NCBI GenBank assembly: GCA_937901335.1
Contig: CALCHC010000117.1
Coordinates: forward strand, 1-19,203
From: an uncultured Phascolarctobacterium sp.
GTDB taxonomy: Bacteria > Bacillota > Negativicutes > Acidaminococcales > Acidaminococcaceae
Length of the DNA: 19,203 bases
Direction: 5' to 3'
Shown here: piece after piece, positions 4,678 to 11,897 of the stretch
Position numbering within the stretch: position 1 is the first letter of the stretch
Layout of the letters: each line of letters begins with the position of its first letter
Notes under the pieces: model-generated
Databases searched by the model: none
Told to the model about the DNA's origin: nothing
Seen by the model: the letters and a program-made list of their open reading frames with translations, nothing else
Position numbers and translations under genes: made by a program

Positions 4678-7167
4678 ATGTTGGAAGAAAAATATGCTCC
4701 CCATGCCATTGAGGAAAAATGGCAAAAATATTGGGACGAAAACAAATCCTTCAAAGTAGAAATGGATGAAAACAAACCCAAGTCTTATGTACTGGAAATG
4801 TTCCCGTATCCTTCCGGTAATTTGCACATGGGTCATGTACGTAACTATTCTATTGGTGACGTACTTTCCCGTTTCCGCACCATGAAAGGTTTTAACGTAT
4901 TGCATCCCATGGGATGGGACTCCTTTGGTATGCCTGCAGAAAACGCAGCTATCAAACATGGCGTTGCTCCGAAAAACTGGACTCTTGAAAATATTGCTAA
5001 CATGACTCGTCAATTGAAAGCTTTGGGCTTGGCTTATGACTGGGATCGTGAAGTTGCAACCTGCAAAGAAGATTATTATAAATGGACTCAATGGTTCTTC
5101 CAATTGTTCTATAAACGTGGCTTGGCTACCAAGAAAAAATCTGCAGTTAACTGGTGCAACACCTGTAACACCGTACTTGCTAACGAACAAGTTATCGATG
5201 GCAAATGCTGGCGTTGCGACAACGTAGTTGAAAAGAAAGATTTGGAACAATGGTTCTTCAAAATCACTGACTACGCTGACGAATTGTTGAAAGATTTGGA
5301 CTTGCTGGAAGGCTGGCCGGAACGCGTTAAAACCATGCAACGCAACTGGATTGGTCGTAGTGAAGGTTTGGAAATGGACTTCGCTATTCCTGCACTCAAT
5401 GATAAAGTTGCAGTTTACACCACTCGTCCGGATACTTCCTACGGCGTAACTTTCATGGCTTTGGCTGCTGAACATCCGTTGATTGAAAAAATCTGCGAAA
5501 ACAATCCCAAAGCTTCTGAAATCAAAGCATTCTGCGAAAAAGTTCGCAACCAATCTGATATTGAACGTACTTCCAGTGAATCTGAAAAAGAAGGTATCTT
5601 CACTGGCGTACACTGCATTAACCCGTACACTGGTAAAACCGTTGAAATTTGGGTAACCAACTACGTTCTGTACGATTATGGTACTGGCGCAGTTATGGGC
5701 GTACCGACTGGTGACCAACGTGACTGGATGTTTGCAGAAAAATACGGCATCGATAAAATCGTTGTTGTTCAACCTAAAGGCGTAAACCTGAAACTGGAAG
5801 AAATGACCTGCGCTTACGAAGAAAAAGAAGGCGAATTGGTTAACTCCGGTGAATTTGACGGTATGGAAATGCACGCTGCAATGGCTGCAATCATGGACAA
5901 AGCTGAAGCTGAAGGTTTCGGTAAACGTCGTGTAAACTATCGTCTGCGTGACTGGCTGATCAGCCGTCAACGTTATTGGGGCGCTCCCATTCCTGTAATT
6001 TACTGCCCGACTTGCGGCGAAGTTCTTGTTCCTGAAGAAGAACTGCCCGTTCGCTTGCCGGAAGATGTTAAATTCGATGCAGGCGCTAAATCTCCGCTTG
6101 CTACTTCCGAAGCTTTCTTGAATTGCACTTGCCCCAAATGCGGTGGTCCTGCAACTCGTGAAACCGATACCATGGACACCTTCTTGTGCTCCTCTTGGTA
6201 CTACCTGCGTTATACCGATCCGAAAAATGACAAGTTGCCGTTTGCTAAAGACGTTAACAACTACTGGGGTCCTGTTGACCAATATATCGGCGGTATCGAA
6301 CACGCAATCCTCCACTTGCTCTATTCTCGCTTCTTCTTGAAAGTATTGCGTGATGCTGGCTTGGTTGATTACGATGAACCGTTCTCCAACTTGTTGACTC
6401 AAGGTATGGTAATTAAAGACGGCGCTAAAATGAGTAAATCTCTCGGCAACGTAGTTTCTCCGGAAGAAATTCTGAGCAAATACGGTGCAGATACTGCTCG
6501 TCTCTTCATTCTCTTCGCTGCTCCGCCTGAAAGAGAACTTGACTGGAGCGATCAAGGTGTTGAAGGTTCCTTCCGCTTCTTGAACCGCGTATGGCGTATC
6601 ATTTACAACTACATGCCTCAAATTGAGCAAAAAGTTACTGAATATGACGTAACTGCTCTTAACGAAACTGATAAAGACTTGCGTCGTGCATTGCACAACA
6701 CCATCAAAAAAGTTACTGTTGATATTGACACTCGTTTCAACTTCAACACTGCAATTTCTTCCTTGATGGAATTGGTAAATGCATTGTATGGTTACAAAGA
6801 ATCTGCACAAGAACTCAATGCTGGTTTGGTATATGAAGCAACTTCCGCATTGGTTCGTATGCTTGCTCCCTTCGTTCCGCACATGACCGAAGAACTTTGG
6901 CACACTGCATTTGCTGCAGAAACCAGCGTACACGCAGAAGCTTGGCCTGTACATGACGAAGCTGCATTGAAAGTTGACAATGTAGAAATCGTTCTCCAAG
7001 TAAACGGCAAAGTTCGTGGCCGTTTGGTAGTTCCTGCAGAAGCAGATGCTGCTGAATTGGAAAAAATCGCTCTTGCTGATGCTAATGTACAAGCAAACAT
7101 CGGTGGTGCTACCGTTCGCAAAGTAATTTGCGTTCCCGGTCGTTTGGTAAACATCGTAGCAAAATAA
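4678..7167 (+). CDS. leuS: leucine--tRNA ligase
   Basis: A full-length 829-residue class Ia leucyl-tRNA synthetase. It charges tRNA-Leu with leucine at the expense of ATP. Landmarks: PYPSGNLHMGHVRNY with the HIGH-type motif HMGH at 50-53; a zinc-ribbon pair C160/C163 and C177/C180; the CP1 editing domain with TTRPDT (248-253); the catalytic KMSKS at 584-588; a C-terminal domain ending PGRLVNIVAK. In the editing site the usual VP(A/G)HD(E/Q)RD reads VPTGDQRD (342-349): the conserved R348-D349 is kept but the histidine is replaced by glycine. GAGG lies 8 bases before ATG. Codon use is strongly biased, as expected for a highly expressed gene, and produces long antisense open frames that are artefacts. 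Confidence 0.98.
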   Translation: MLEEKYAPHAIEEKWQKYWDENKSFKVEMDENKPKSYVLEMFPYPSGNLHMGHVRNYSIGDVLSRFRTMKGFNVLHPMGWDSFGMPAENAAIKHGVAPKNWTLENIANMTRQLKALGLAYDWDREVATCKEDYYKWTQWFFQLFYKRGLATKKKSAVNWCNTCNTVLANEQVIDGKCWRCDNVVEKKDLEQWFFKITDYADELLKDLDLLEGWPERVKTMQRNWIGRSEGLEMDFAIPALNDKVAVYTTRPDTSYGVTFMALAAEHPLIEKICENNPKASEIKAFCEKVRNQSDIERTSSESEKEGIFTGVHCINPYTGKTVEIWVTNYVLYDYGTGAVMGVPTGDQRDWMFAEKYGIDKIVVVQPKGVNLKLEEMTCAYEEKEGELVNSGEFDGMEMHAAMAAIMDKAEAEGFGKRRVNYRLRDWLISRQRYWGAPIPVIYCPTCGEVLVPEEELPVRLPEDVKFDAGAKSPLATSEAFLNCTCPKCGGPATRETDTMDTFLCSSWYYLRYTDPKNDKLPFAKDVNNYWGPVDQYIGGIEHAILHLLYSRFFLKVLRDAGLVDYDEPFSNLLTQGMVIKDGAKMSKSLGNVVSPEEILSKYGADTARLFILFAAPPERELDWSDQGVEGSFRFLNRVWRIIYNYMPQIEQKVTEYDVTALNETDKDLRRALHNTIKKVTVDIDTRFNFNTAISSLMELVNALYGYKESAQELNAGLVYEATSALVRMLAPFVPHMTEELWHTAFAAETSVHAEAWPVHDEAALKVDNVEIVLQVNGKVRGRLVVPAEADAAELEKIALADANVQANIGGATVRKVICVPGRLVNIVAK

Positions 7168-7219
7168 GAAACTTTAAAATTTAATAATTAAGCAGTACGT
7201 TTTTGTACCTGAATTATTC

Positions 7220-7256
7220 AGAGCTGTATGGAATAACTTCTGTACAGCTCTTTTTC
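7220..7256 (+). terminator. terminator after leuS
   Basis: AGAGCTGTA (7220-7228) pairs with TACAGCTCT (7243-7251), followed by TTTTTCTTTTTT. It separates leuS from comEA, which must then have its own promoter or depend on read-through. Confidence 0.85.
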
Positions 7257-7282
7257 TTTTTTACATATAGAAGGGTAAAAAG

Positions 7283-7750
7283 ATGAACAACTATAGACAA
7301 AAGATTTTCTTATTATGTGCACTTTTAATAGGTTGCGTTTTGACAAGCATTGGCGTCGAGTTTTTCTCAAAGACTGATGAACCAACTCAAATACCAAAAA
7401 CTGTTTTAAAAGAACAACATATTTTTCAAAATGAAGAGCGGACTTCCAATTTACAAGAGAGGGTTTTGAAAAATAAAACAGCTTTCAATATTCCTAAGAA
7501 GCTTTCTAAAAAGGAAAGTACTGTTGAAAAAGCTGATAATGAGAATCAAAAGATAGTGTTGCCTATAAATATTAACACTGCCAGTGAAAAGGAATTAGAT
7601 GCATTGCCTGGAATTGGTCCTGCCATCGCCCGAAGGATTGTGGAACATCGCAGTTCGCAACCGTTTACAAAGTTAGAAGATATCATGCTTGTAAAAGGTA
7701 TTGGTAAGAAAAAATTTGCCAAACTTAAGGAGTTGATTACCGTAGAATGA
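7283..7750 (+). CDS. comEA: ComEA-type helix-hairpin-helix DNA-binding protein
   Basis: A 155-residue membrane-anchored DNA receptor for natural transformation. Residues 8-25 form one hydrophobic segment (FLLCALLIGCVLTSIGV), placing the rest outside the cytoplasmic membrane. Residues 30-95 are a polar, lysine/glutamate-rich linker. The C-terminal third (96-154) carries two helix-hairpin-helix motifs, LPGIGPAIARRI (108-119) and VKGIGKKKFAKL (137-148), which bind duplex DNA through the backbone. The SLBB domain found in many Gram-positive ComEA proteins is not seen. AAGGG lies 7 bases before ATG 7283. Its stop overlaps the comEC start by 4 bases (ATGA), so the two are translationally coupled, which supports the assignment. 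Confidence 0.9.
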   Translation: MNNYRQKIFLLCALLIGCVLTSIGVEFFSKTDEPTQIPKTVLKEQHIFQNEERTSNLQERVLKNKTAFNIPKKLSKKESTVEKADNENQKIVLPININTASEKELDALPGIGPAIARRIVEHRSSQPFTKLEDIMLVKGIGKKKFAKLKELITVE

Positions 7751-10029
7751 ACGTTGAAAAAATTAACTACGTTTATATTGGCTCGGTCCTTTACATTTTG
7801 GGATGCTATGGGAGTTTGGAATGGTGGCAACTTAAAAATTATAGTGTTGTTTTGATGGGAGTACTTCTAGTTTTATTGGTAAGCCTACGGTTGAAAAGGT
7901 TGCATAAGTTTTGGGGCGTAAGCGTTTGTATGATTTTCTTCTTGCTTGGAGCGTGGGCGGGGAGTAATTCACCGCCTAAACCCGAGAAAACACTACAACC
8001 TTACTTTCAGCAGAACGTGCTTGCCTACGGAAGTATTGCTCCTGAAAGTGTGAAGCATTATTCCTATGGGACATCATTCATTTTAAGATGTGAGAAGTCG
8101 AACGGTTTTAGTTACTCTCAAAATTTACGTGTGTTCACGAAAGAAAAGGATATCCCTCAAATGGGGAAGGTGTGGTGCAATGGGGAGTTGCTTCCTTTGA
8201 ACACACTACGCAACCCCGGTGGTTTTGATGGTGAACGTTGGAATTATTTACAAGGTTTGGGTGGGCGCTTGCGTAAGGCGAAGGTGGAAGTGGTAAGTGA
8301 AGCGGGAAGTTTCCTAGATAAACTTGCAGTTTTTAATTGGCGTTTGCGTGAGCGAATATTGGAAGTAGCACCTAACGAAAGTGGTGCGTTGCTTTGTGGA
8401 ATGCTCCTTGGTGGCAGTATTGGTTTAAGTGACGAGGTGCGAGAGGTTTTTGCCACTAATGGCTTGGCGCACTTGCTTTCAGTTTCAGGGACACACTTTG
8501 CTTTATTGGCAGGCTTTTTACTGTTGGTGCTACGTCCATTGCCAGTTAAAGTGCGTAAGATTTTAATATTCGTTTTGCTATGTGCTTATACTCTTTTATG
8601 CGGATTGAAACCACCGATTGTGCGAGCGTTATGTATGAGTGTGGTGCTTCTATTTGGAAGGAGCGGTGCAGTACGTGGTAATTTATTATGCTTAACTGGG
8701 ATAGTACTTTTATGCTTTCGTCCTGCGTGGATTCTTGATGTGGGGTTTCAACTGTCCTTCGGGGCGGTGGTTGGATTGATTTGGATTTATCCTAAGCTTA
8801 GAGGTTACTTTTGCCATTGGATGCCTGAAATTTTAGGTGAGGCAATGGCAGTTACCATGGCGGCGCAGTTGGCAGTGCTTCCGTTTTTAGTTGTTTATTT
8901 TCATCAGTTACCATTGATTTCATTGGTCAGCAATATTTTACTGGTACCTGTTTTGGAGTTGGCAACTATCTTGACGATGGTAGGAGTTGCTTTTGACTTT
9001 GTGTTGCCTTTGGGAGAAGCGTTTATCACTATGGCGGCGTGGTTAGTAGATCAAGTTTTGGTGCAGGCAAAATTTTTGGCAAGCTTGCCATTTAGTACAG
9101 TTATTGTTGGTAGTTTGCCTTTGTTTTGTGCAGTGCTTTATTATTTTGCGTTAGCAATCTGGGCAGATGTACCTTGTTTGCAGTTTGTACGTAATAAGGA
9201 GCGTAAGATTTTTCTAAGTACGATGGGAACTTTACTTTTAGGAACAATAATATGGAAGCATTTTGCTCCTGTTCCATTTACTGCTTACTTTTTAGATGTG
9301 GGGCAAGGAGATTGTGCTGTTATACATACGCCAGAACGTGAAGTTGTCGTCATTGATACTGGTGGTTTGAAAAATTACGATACAGGTAGTCGTGTGCTTG
9401 TACCTTTCCTGCGAAGTTTAGGTGAGAGTAAAGTTGATGCGTTGCTTTTAAGTCATTATGATTTAGACCATGCGGGCGGAGCAGGTGCTTTGGCACGCAA
9501 TATGAAAATTGAGCGGCTTATTTTGCCAAGTACAGATTCTTCTAGTGAGATGGAATCAACATTGTTGCGTAAGGTAAAGCCAAGTTTTGTAGAACGTGCG
9601 AGCGTGGGCAGGAAGTACGAATTTGGTGAAACAATTTTAGAAGTCTTGGATGCGAATGAAGTGAGTACGGTTGCTTCAATTAAAAATGGTAAGTATAGTT
9701 TACTGTTCACTGGTGATATTGATTCTGCACGGGAACGAGCTTTGAAGAATTTGGAACAGCACGATGTTCTGAAAGTTGCTCATCATGGCTCTAAACATAG
9801 CAGTAGCTTGGAGTTTTTAGAACAAGTGCAGCCAAAGATAGCAGTAATTTCCGTTGGTGCAGGGAATAGTTACGGACATCCTCATTCTGAAACTTTAGAG
9901 CGACTTGATAATGTTGGTGGTAAGGTTTTAAGAACGGATGAGTTGGGGGCTATAAAGATTGTATTTGATGAAAATAGGATTGAGTGTTTTGGTTATGTTG
10001 ATGGTAAATTTCAAAGAATTGCTTTTTAA
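7747..10029 (+). CDS. comEC: DNA internalization protein ComEC/Rec2
   Basis: A full-length 760-residue competence channel protein that brings one DNA strand across the cytoplasmic membrane. The N-terminus has several membrane helices and a DUF4131-like extracytoplasmic region. The central competence domain (about 210-470) includes GLAHLLSVSGTHFALLAG and many further helices. The C-terminal metallo-beta-lactamase domain (about 510-745) has LDVGQGD (516-522), the metal site HYDLDHAGG (H570, D572, D574, H575), LLFTGDID and KVAHHGSKHSSS; it is thought to degrade the non-transported strand. All signature residues are present, so the protein looks functional. The start ATG 7747 overlaps comEA. No pilus or comG genes are in the window. 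Confidence 0.96.
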   Translation: MNVEKINYVYIGSVLYILGCYGSLEWWQLKNYSVVLMGVLLVLLVSLRLKRLHKFWGVSVCMIFFLLGAWAGSNSPPKPEKTLQPYFQQNVLAYGSIAPESVKHYSYGTSFILRCEKSNGFSYSQNLRVFTKEKDIPQMGKVWCNGELLPLNTLRNPGGFDGERWNYLQGLGGRLRKAKVEVVSEAGSFLDKLAVFNWRLRERILEVAPNESGALLCGMLLGGSIGLSDEVREVFATNGLAHLLSVSGTHFALLAGFLLLVLRPLPVKVRKILIFVLLCAYTLLCGLKPPIVRALCMSVVLLFGRSGAVRGNLLCLTGIVLLCFRPAWILDVGFQLSFGAVVGLIWIYPKLRGYFCHWMPEILGEAMAVTMAAQLAVLPFLVVYFHQLPLISLVSNILLVPVLELATILTMVGVAFDFVLPLGEAFITMAAWLVDQVLVQAKFLASLPFSTVIVGSLPLFCAVLYYFALAIWADVPCLQFVRNKERKIFLSTMGTLLLGTIIWKHFAPVPFTAYFLDVGQGDCAVIHTPEREVVVIDTGGLKNYDTGSRVLVPFLRSLGESKVDALLLSHYDLDHAGGAGALARNMKIERLILPSTDSSSEMESTLLRKVKPSFVERASVGRKYEFGETILEVLDANEVSTVASIKNGKYSLLFTGDIDSARERALKNLEQHDVLKVAHHGSKHSSSLEFLEQVQPKIAVISVGAGNSYGHPHSETLERLDNVGGKVLRTDELGAIKIVFDENRIECFGYVDGKFQRIAF

Positions 10030-10044
10030 TAACTAGTAAGTTAT
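10029..10044. promoter_or_regulatory. inverted repeat, candidate HigA operator
   Basis: ATAACT (10029-10034), a 4-base spacer and AGTTAT (10039-10044) form a perfect 6-4-6 palindrome directly upstream of the toxin-antitoxin pair. It overlaps a possible promoter TTGCTT-N17-TATAAT (10019-10047). That promoter would start transcription inside the ribosome site (10051-10055), so it is doubtful. The palindrome has the size and place expected for antitoxin autoregulation; this is inference. Confidence 0.5.
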
Positions 10045-10062
10045 AATTAAGGAGGATAAGCT

Positions 10063-10425
10063 TTGTACAAGATATTCTTTTATCAAGATAGTCGTGGCAA
10101 TGAACCGGTTTATGATTATTTAAAGTTATTAAGCAAGCGTAAGGACAAGGATAGTCGAATTAAACTTAATAAGTGTAATGACTACATCCAAGCATTAGCG
10201 GAATATGGAACTTCAATTGGAGAACCTTATTTAAAACATCTTGAAGATGAAATTTGGGAACTGCGTCCTTTGCGAGATAGAATTTTATTTGCTGCCTGGA
10301 CAGGTGATGGATTTGTACTATTACATCACTTTATGAAACAAACACAGAAAACACCAAGAAGAGAAATAGAACAAGCTAAAAGAGAGTTAGTAGATTTTAA
10401 ACAAAGGAGTGAAGGCAATGCGTGA
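10063..10425 (+). CDS. RelE/HigB-family toxin (Gp49-like, PF05973 type)
   Basis: A 120-residue protein of the phage Gp49/HigB-like RelE superfamily, whose members cut mRNA, usually on the ribosome. Family landmarks are IWELRPLRDRILF (64-76), a hydrophobic strand FVLLHHF (84-90) and the lysine/threonine-rich KQTQKTP (92-98) followed by EIEQAKRE. The start is TTG at 10063, fixed by a perfect AAGGAGG 7 bases upstream; no better ATG exists. It is the first gene of a toxin-antitoxin pair, the order typical of HigBA, and its last 8 bases overlap the antitoxin start. The pair sits between comEC and holA. Length and motifs look complete, so it is probably active. Confidence 0.87.
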   Translation: MYKIFFYQDSRGNEPVYDYLKLLSKRKDKDSRIKLNKCNDYIQALAEYGTSIGEPYLKHLEDEIWELRPLRDRILFAAWTGDGFVLLHHFMKQTQKTPRREIEQAKRELVDFKQRSEGNA

Positions 10426-10684
10426 ATGGCAAGAGGTTAGAAAAGAATTATTTACTCCAGAAGAAATTGCAGAAAGTGATTTGCGAGTGGCTTTGATTGG
10501 AGAACTTATTAAGGCTCGCCAAGAAAAGGGCATTACTCAAAAACAGTTAGAGGAATTAAGTGGCGTAAAGCAACCTGTAATTGCACGTATGGAAAAAGGT
10601 ACTTCTATTCCTAAAGTTGATACTATTTTAAAAGTATTAGCTCCTTTGGGTAAAAAATTAGCAGTAGTTGCAATCGATGATTAA
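10418..10684 (+). CDS. HigA-family XRE antitoxin
   Basis: An 88-residue helix-turn-helix protein expected to neutralise the upstream toxin and repress the operon. The XRE-type HTH spans about residues 37-63, with ITQKQLEELSGVKQPVIARMEKG (positions 39-61) showing the usual Q..LA..SGV.Q..I...E.G pattern. I place the start at ATG 10418, 8 bases after AGGAG; a GTG at 10409 is in frame but lies inside that ribosome site. The gene overlaps the toxin by 8 bases and is followed 11 bases later by holA. The short C-terminus after the HTH (KVLAPLGKKLAVVAIDD) is a strand-forming segment common in this family. Confidence 0.88.
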   Translation: MREWQEVRKELFTPEEIAESDLRVALIGELIKARQEKGITQKQLEELSGVKQPVIARMEKGTSIPKVDTILKVLAPLGKKLAVVAIDD

Positions 10685-10695
10685 AAGGTGTAAAA

Positions 10696-11730
10696 ATGAT
10701 TCTCAAACCTAACGATTTACTGAAAAAATTACATAAAGCAGAGTCTTTACCTAACCTGTTTATCATTTTAGGGAGCGAAGCCTACTACCGTAGCCAACTG
10801 CTGGCTGCTATCCTAGAATACGTTTTCGCAGGAGTTGACGCAGCAGATCGCGAGGTTACCGTTTTCGATAAGGATACTAATTTGAACGAACTTGAAGGCG
10901 TGATTAACAGCTATCCTTTCTTTTGTGGTAAATCCCTGGTGATTTTGCGAGATGATAAGTTGTGGGGCGGTAAGCAGGACAGCGATGCTAAGAAGCAACA
11001 GCTGAAAAAGCTTTTGGCAATTTTGTCCGATGTTCCTGAATATTGCACTGTAGTTTTAAGTGCGATGGAGCTGAAGAAAAGTACCAAGCTCTATAAAGAT
11101 TTGGCAAATAAGGCTGTAGTGTGCGAATGTGAAAGCCTTAAGCCTAGGGATTTAGCGCCGTGGTTAAAAGAGCAGGCCCAAGAATTAGGCGGTACTTTTG
11201 ATGGTGAAGCTATCGCTGTGATTATGGAATATCTTGCTACTGTAGAAAGTGTGCCCTTGCAGCTTTTGAAGCAAGAAATTGAAAAGCTTGCCATTTATGC
11301 AGGCGAACGTAAGCGTTGGACCAAAGAAGATGTGGAAACAACTTTCTCTACATTGCCGGAAGTAAGTAGCTTTGCTTTAAATAATGCCATTACCAACCGC
11401 AACCTTTTGCAAGTGTTGGAGCTTTTGGCAGATAAACGCAAGAAAGGCGAAAATATTATGCTTACTTGTGGTTTTGTAATGAGTAATATCCGAAATCTGT
11501 TGCGTATTAAGGAAATGGCGGAAGCAGGTTATGGCGAAACGAGAATCGCTGCGGAAACTGATATGAACCCTTACGTGGTGAAGAAGGACTTTCAAGCGTG
11601 CAGAAGATTTTCTTTAGCGAGTTTGCAAACTGCTTTGAATGATTTGGCACAAATGAACATAGAAATTCGTCAAGGCGGTAGGCAGTTTGAACGTTTGGAA
11701 GAAATCTTGGTAAAGCTTTTGGCGGCGTAA
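10696..11730 (+). CDS. holA: DNA polymerase III subunit delta
   Basis: A 344-residue clamp-loader subunit. Delta opens the beta clamp and loads it on primed DNA within the tau/delta/delta' complex. The sequence shows the family pattern: LFIILGSEAYYRSQLLAAIL near residues 21-40, a degenerate AAA+ fold without a functional P-loop, SYPFFCGKSLVILRDD (about 72-87), a middle PRDLAPWLKEQAQELG helix region, and a C-terminal collar domain ending QFERLEEILVKLLAA. AAGGTG lies 5 bases before ATG 10696. It follows the HigBA pair by 11 bases and may share transcription with comEC. A GC-containing hairpin spans its stop codon. Confidence 0.94.
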   Translation: MILKPNDLLKKLHKAESLPNLFIILGSEAYYRSQLLAAILEYVFAGVDAADREVTVFDKDTNLNELEGVINSYPFFCGKSLVILRDDKLWGGKQDSDAKKQQLKKLLAILSDVPEYCTVVLSAMELKKSTKLYKDLANKAVVCECESLKPRDLAPWLKEQAQELGGTFDGEAIAVIMEYLATVESVPLQLLKQEIEKLAIYAGERKRWTKEDVETTFSTLPEVSSFALNNAITNRNLLQVLELLADKRKKGENIMLTCGFVMSNIRNLLRIKEMAEAGYGETRIAAETDMNPYVVKKDFQACRRFSLASLQTALNDLAQMNIEIRQGGRQFERLEEILVKLLAA

Positions 11731-11746
11731 GATTTCCTGCCAAAAG
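11716..11746 (+). other. hairpin across the holA stop codon
   Basis: CTTTTGGC (11716-11723) pairs perfectly with GCCAAAAG (11739-11746). The stop codon lies in the loop and no U-tract follows, so it is a weak terminator or a 3'-end stabiliser at best. Confidence 0.45.
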
Positions 11747-11749
11747 TGC

Positions 11750-11778
11750 TGGACAACCCTATAAAAAATTAGTATAAT
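11750..11778 (+). promoter_or_regulatory. promoter of the glutamine synthetase gene
   Basis: TGGACA (11750-11755) and TATAAT (11773-11778) are separated by 17 bases. Transcription should start near 11785, exactly at the first hairpin of the structured leader, leaving about 113 nt before the start codon. Confidence 0.85.
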
Positions 11779-11784
11779 ATCCTC

Positions 11785-11848
11785 AGTCAATGGAGACTTT
11801 TTCAAAAAGGGACAAGTGCCTATATTTGGAAAAGTCTTTTTGTTTTTT
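11785..11848 (+). promoter_or_regulatory. attenuator leader of glutamine synthetase (ANTAR-like hairpin plus terminator)
   Basis: The leader opens with hairpin AGTC-AATGGA-GACT (11785-11798), whose hexaloop has A at position 1 and G at position 4, the pattern known for ANTAR-domain antiterminator targets. A weaker stem AGG/CCT (11808-11821) exposes ACAAGT. The terminator stem AGACTTTTTC (11794-11803) with GGAAAAGTCT (11828-11837), followed by TTTTTGTTTTTT, reuses the 3' arm of the first hairpin, so hairpin 1 and the terminator exclude each other. This supports conditional termination before the coding region. The ANTAR link is inference; the second loop does not fit the hexaloop rule well. 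Confidence 0.6.
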
Positions 11849-11867
11849 AATACTGTTTAATGCAATG

Positions 11868-11897
11868 AAAGGAGAGCAGCATTTTGCTGCATCGATC
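11868..11897 (+). promoter_or_regulatory. ribosome site separated from the start codon by a hairpin
   Basis: AAAGGAG (11868-11874) lies 23 bases before ATG 11898, too far for normal initiation. In between, GCAGCA (11876-11881) pairs perfectly with TGCTGC (11885-11890) around TTT. If that 15-base hairpin is folded out, the effective spacing is 8 bases. Confidence 0.65.

Noticed and set aside
4621..7092. 823-residue open frame on the minus strand opposite leuS
   Set aside because: It is a mirror of the strong leuS codon bias, has no family features, and leuS itself is unmistakable.
10019..10047. Promoter TTGCTT-N17-TATAAT for the HigBA pair
   Set aside because: Its start point would fall inside the toxin ribosome site (10051-10055), so it is not counted as a promoter on its own.
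11790..11897. Longer glutamine synthetase starting at ATG 11790
   Set aside because: The extra 36 codons lie in the attenuator hairpins, have no ribosome site, and do not resemble the family N-terminus.
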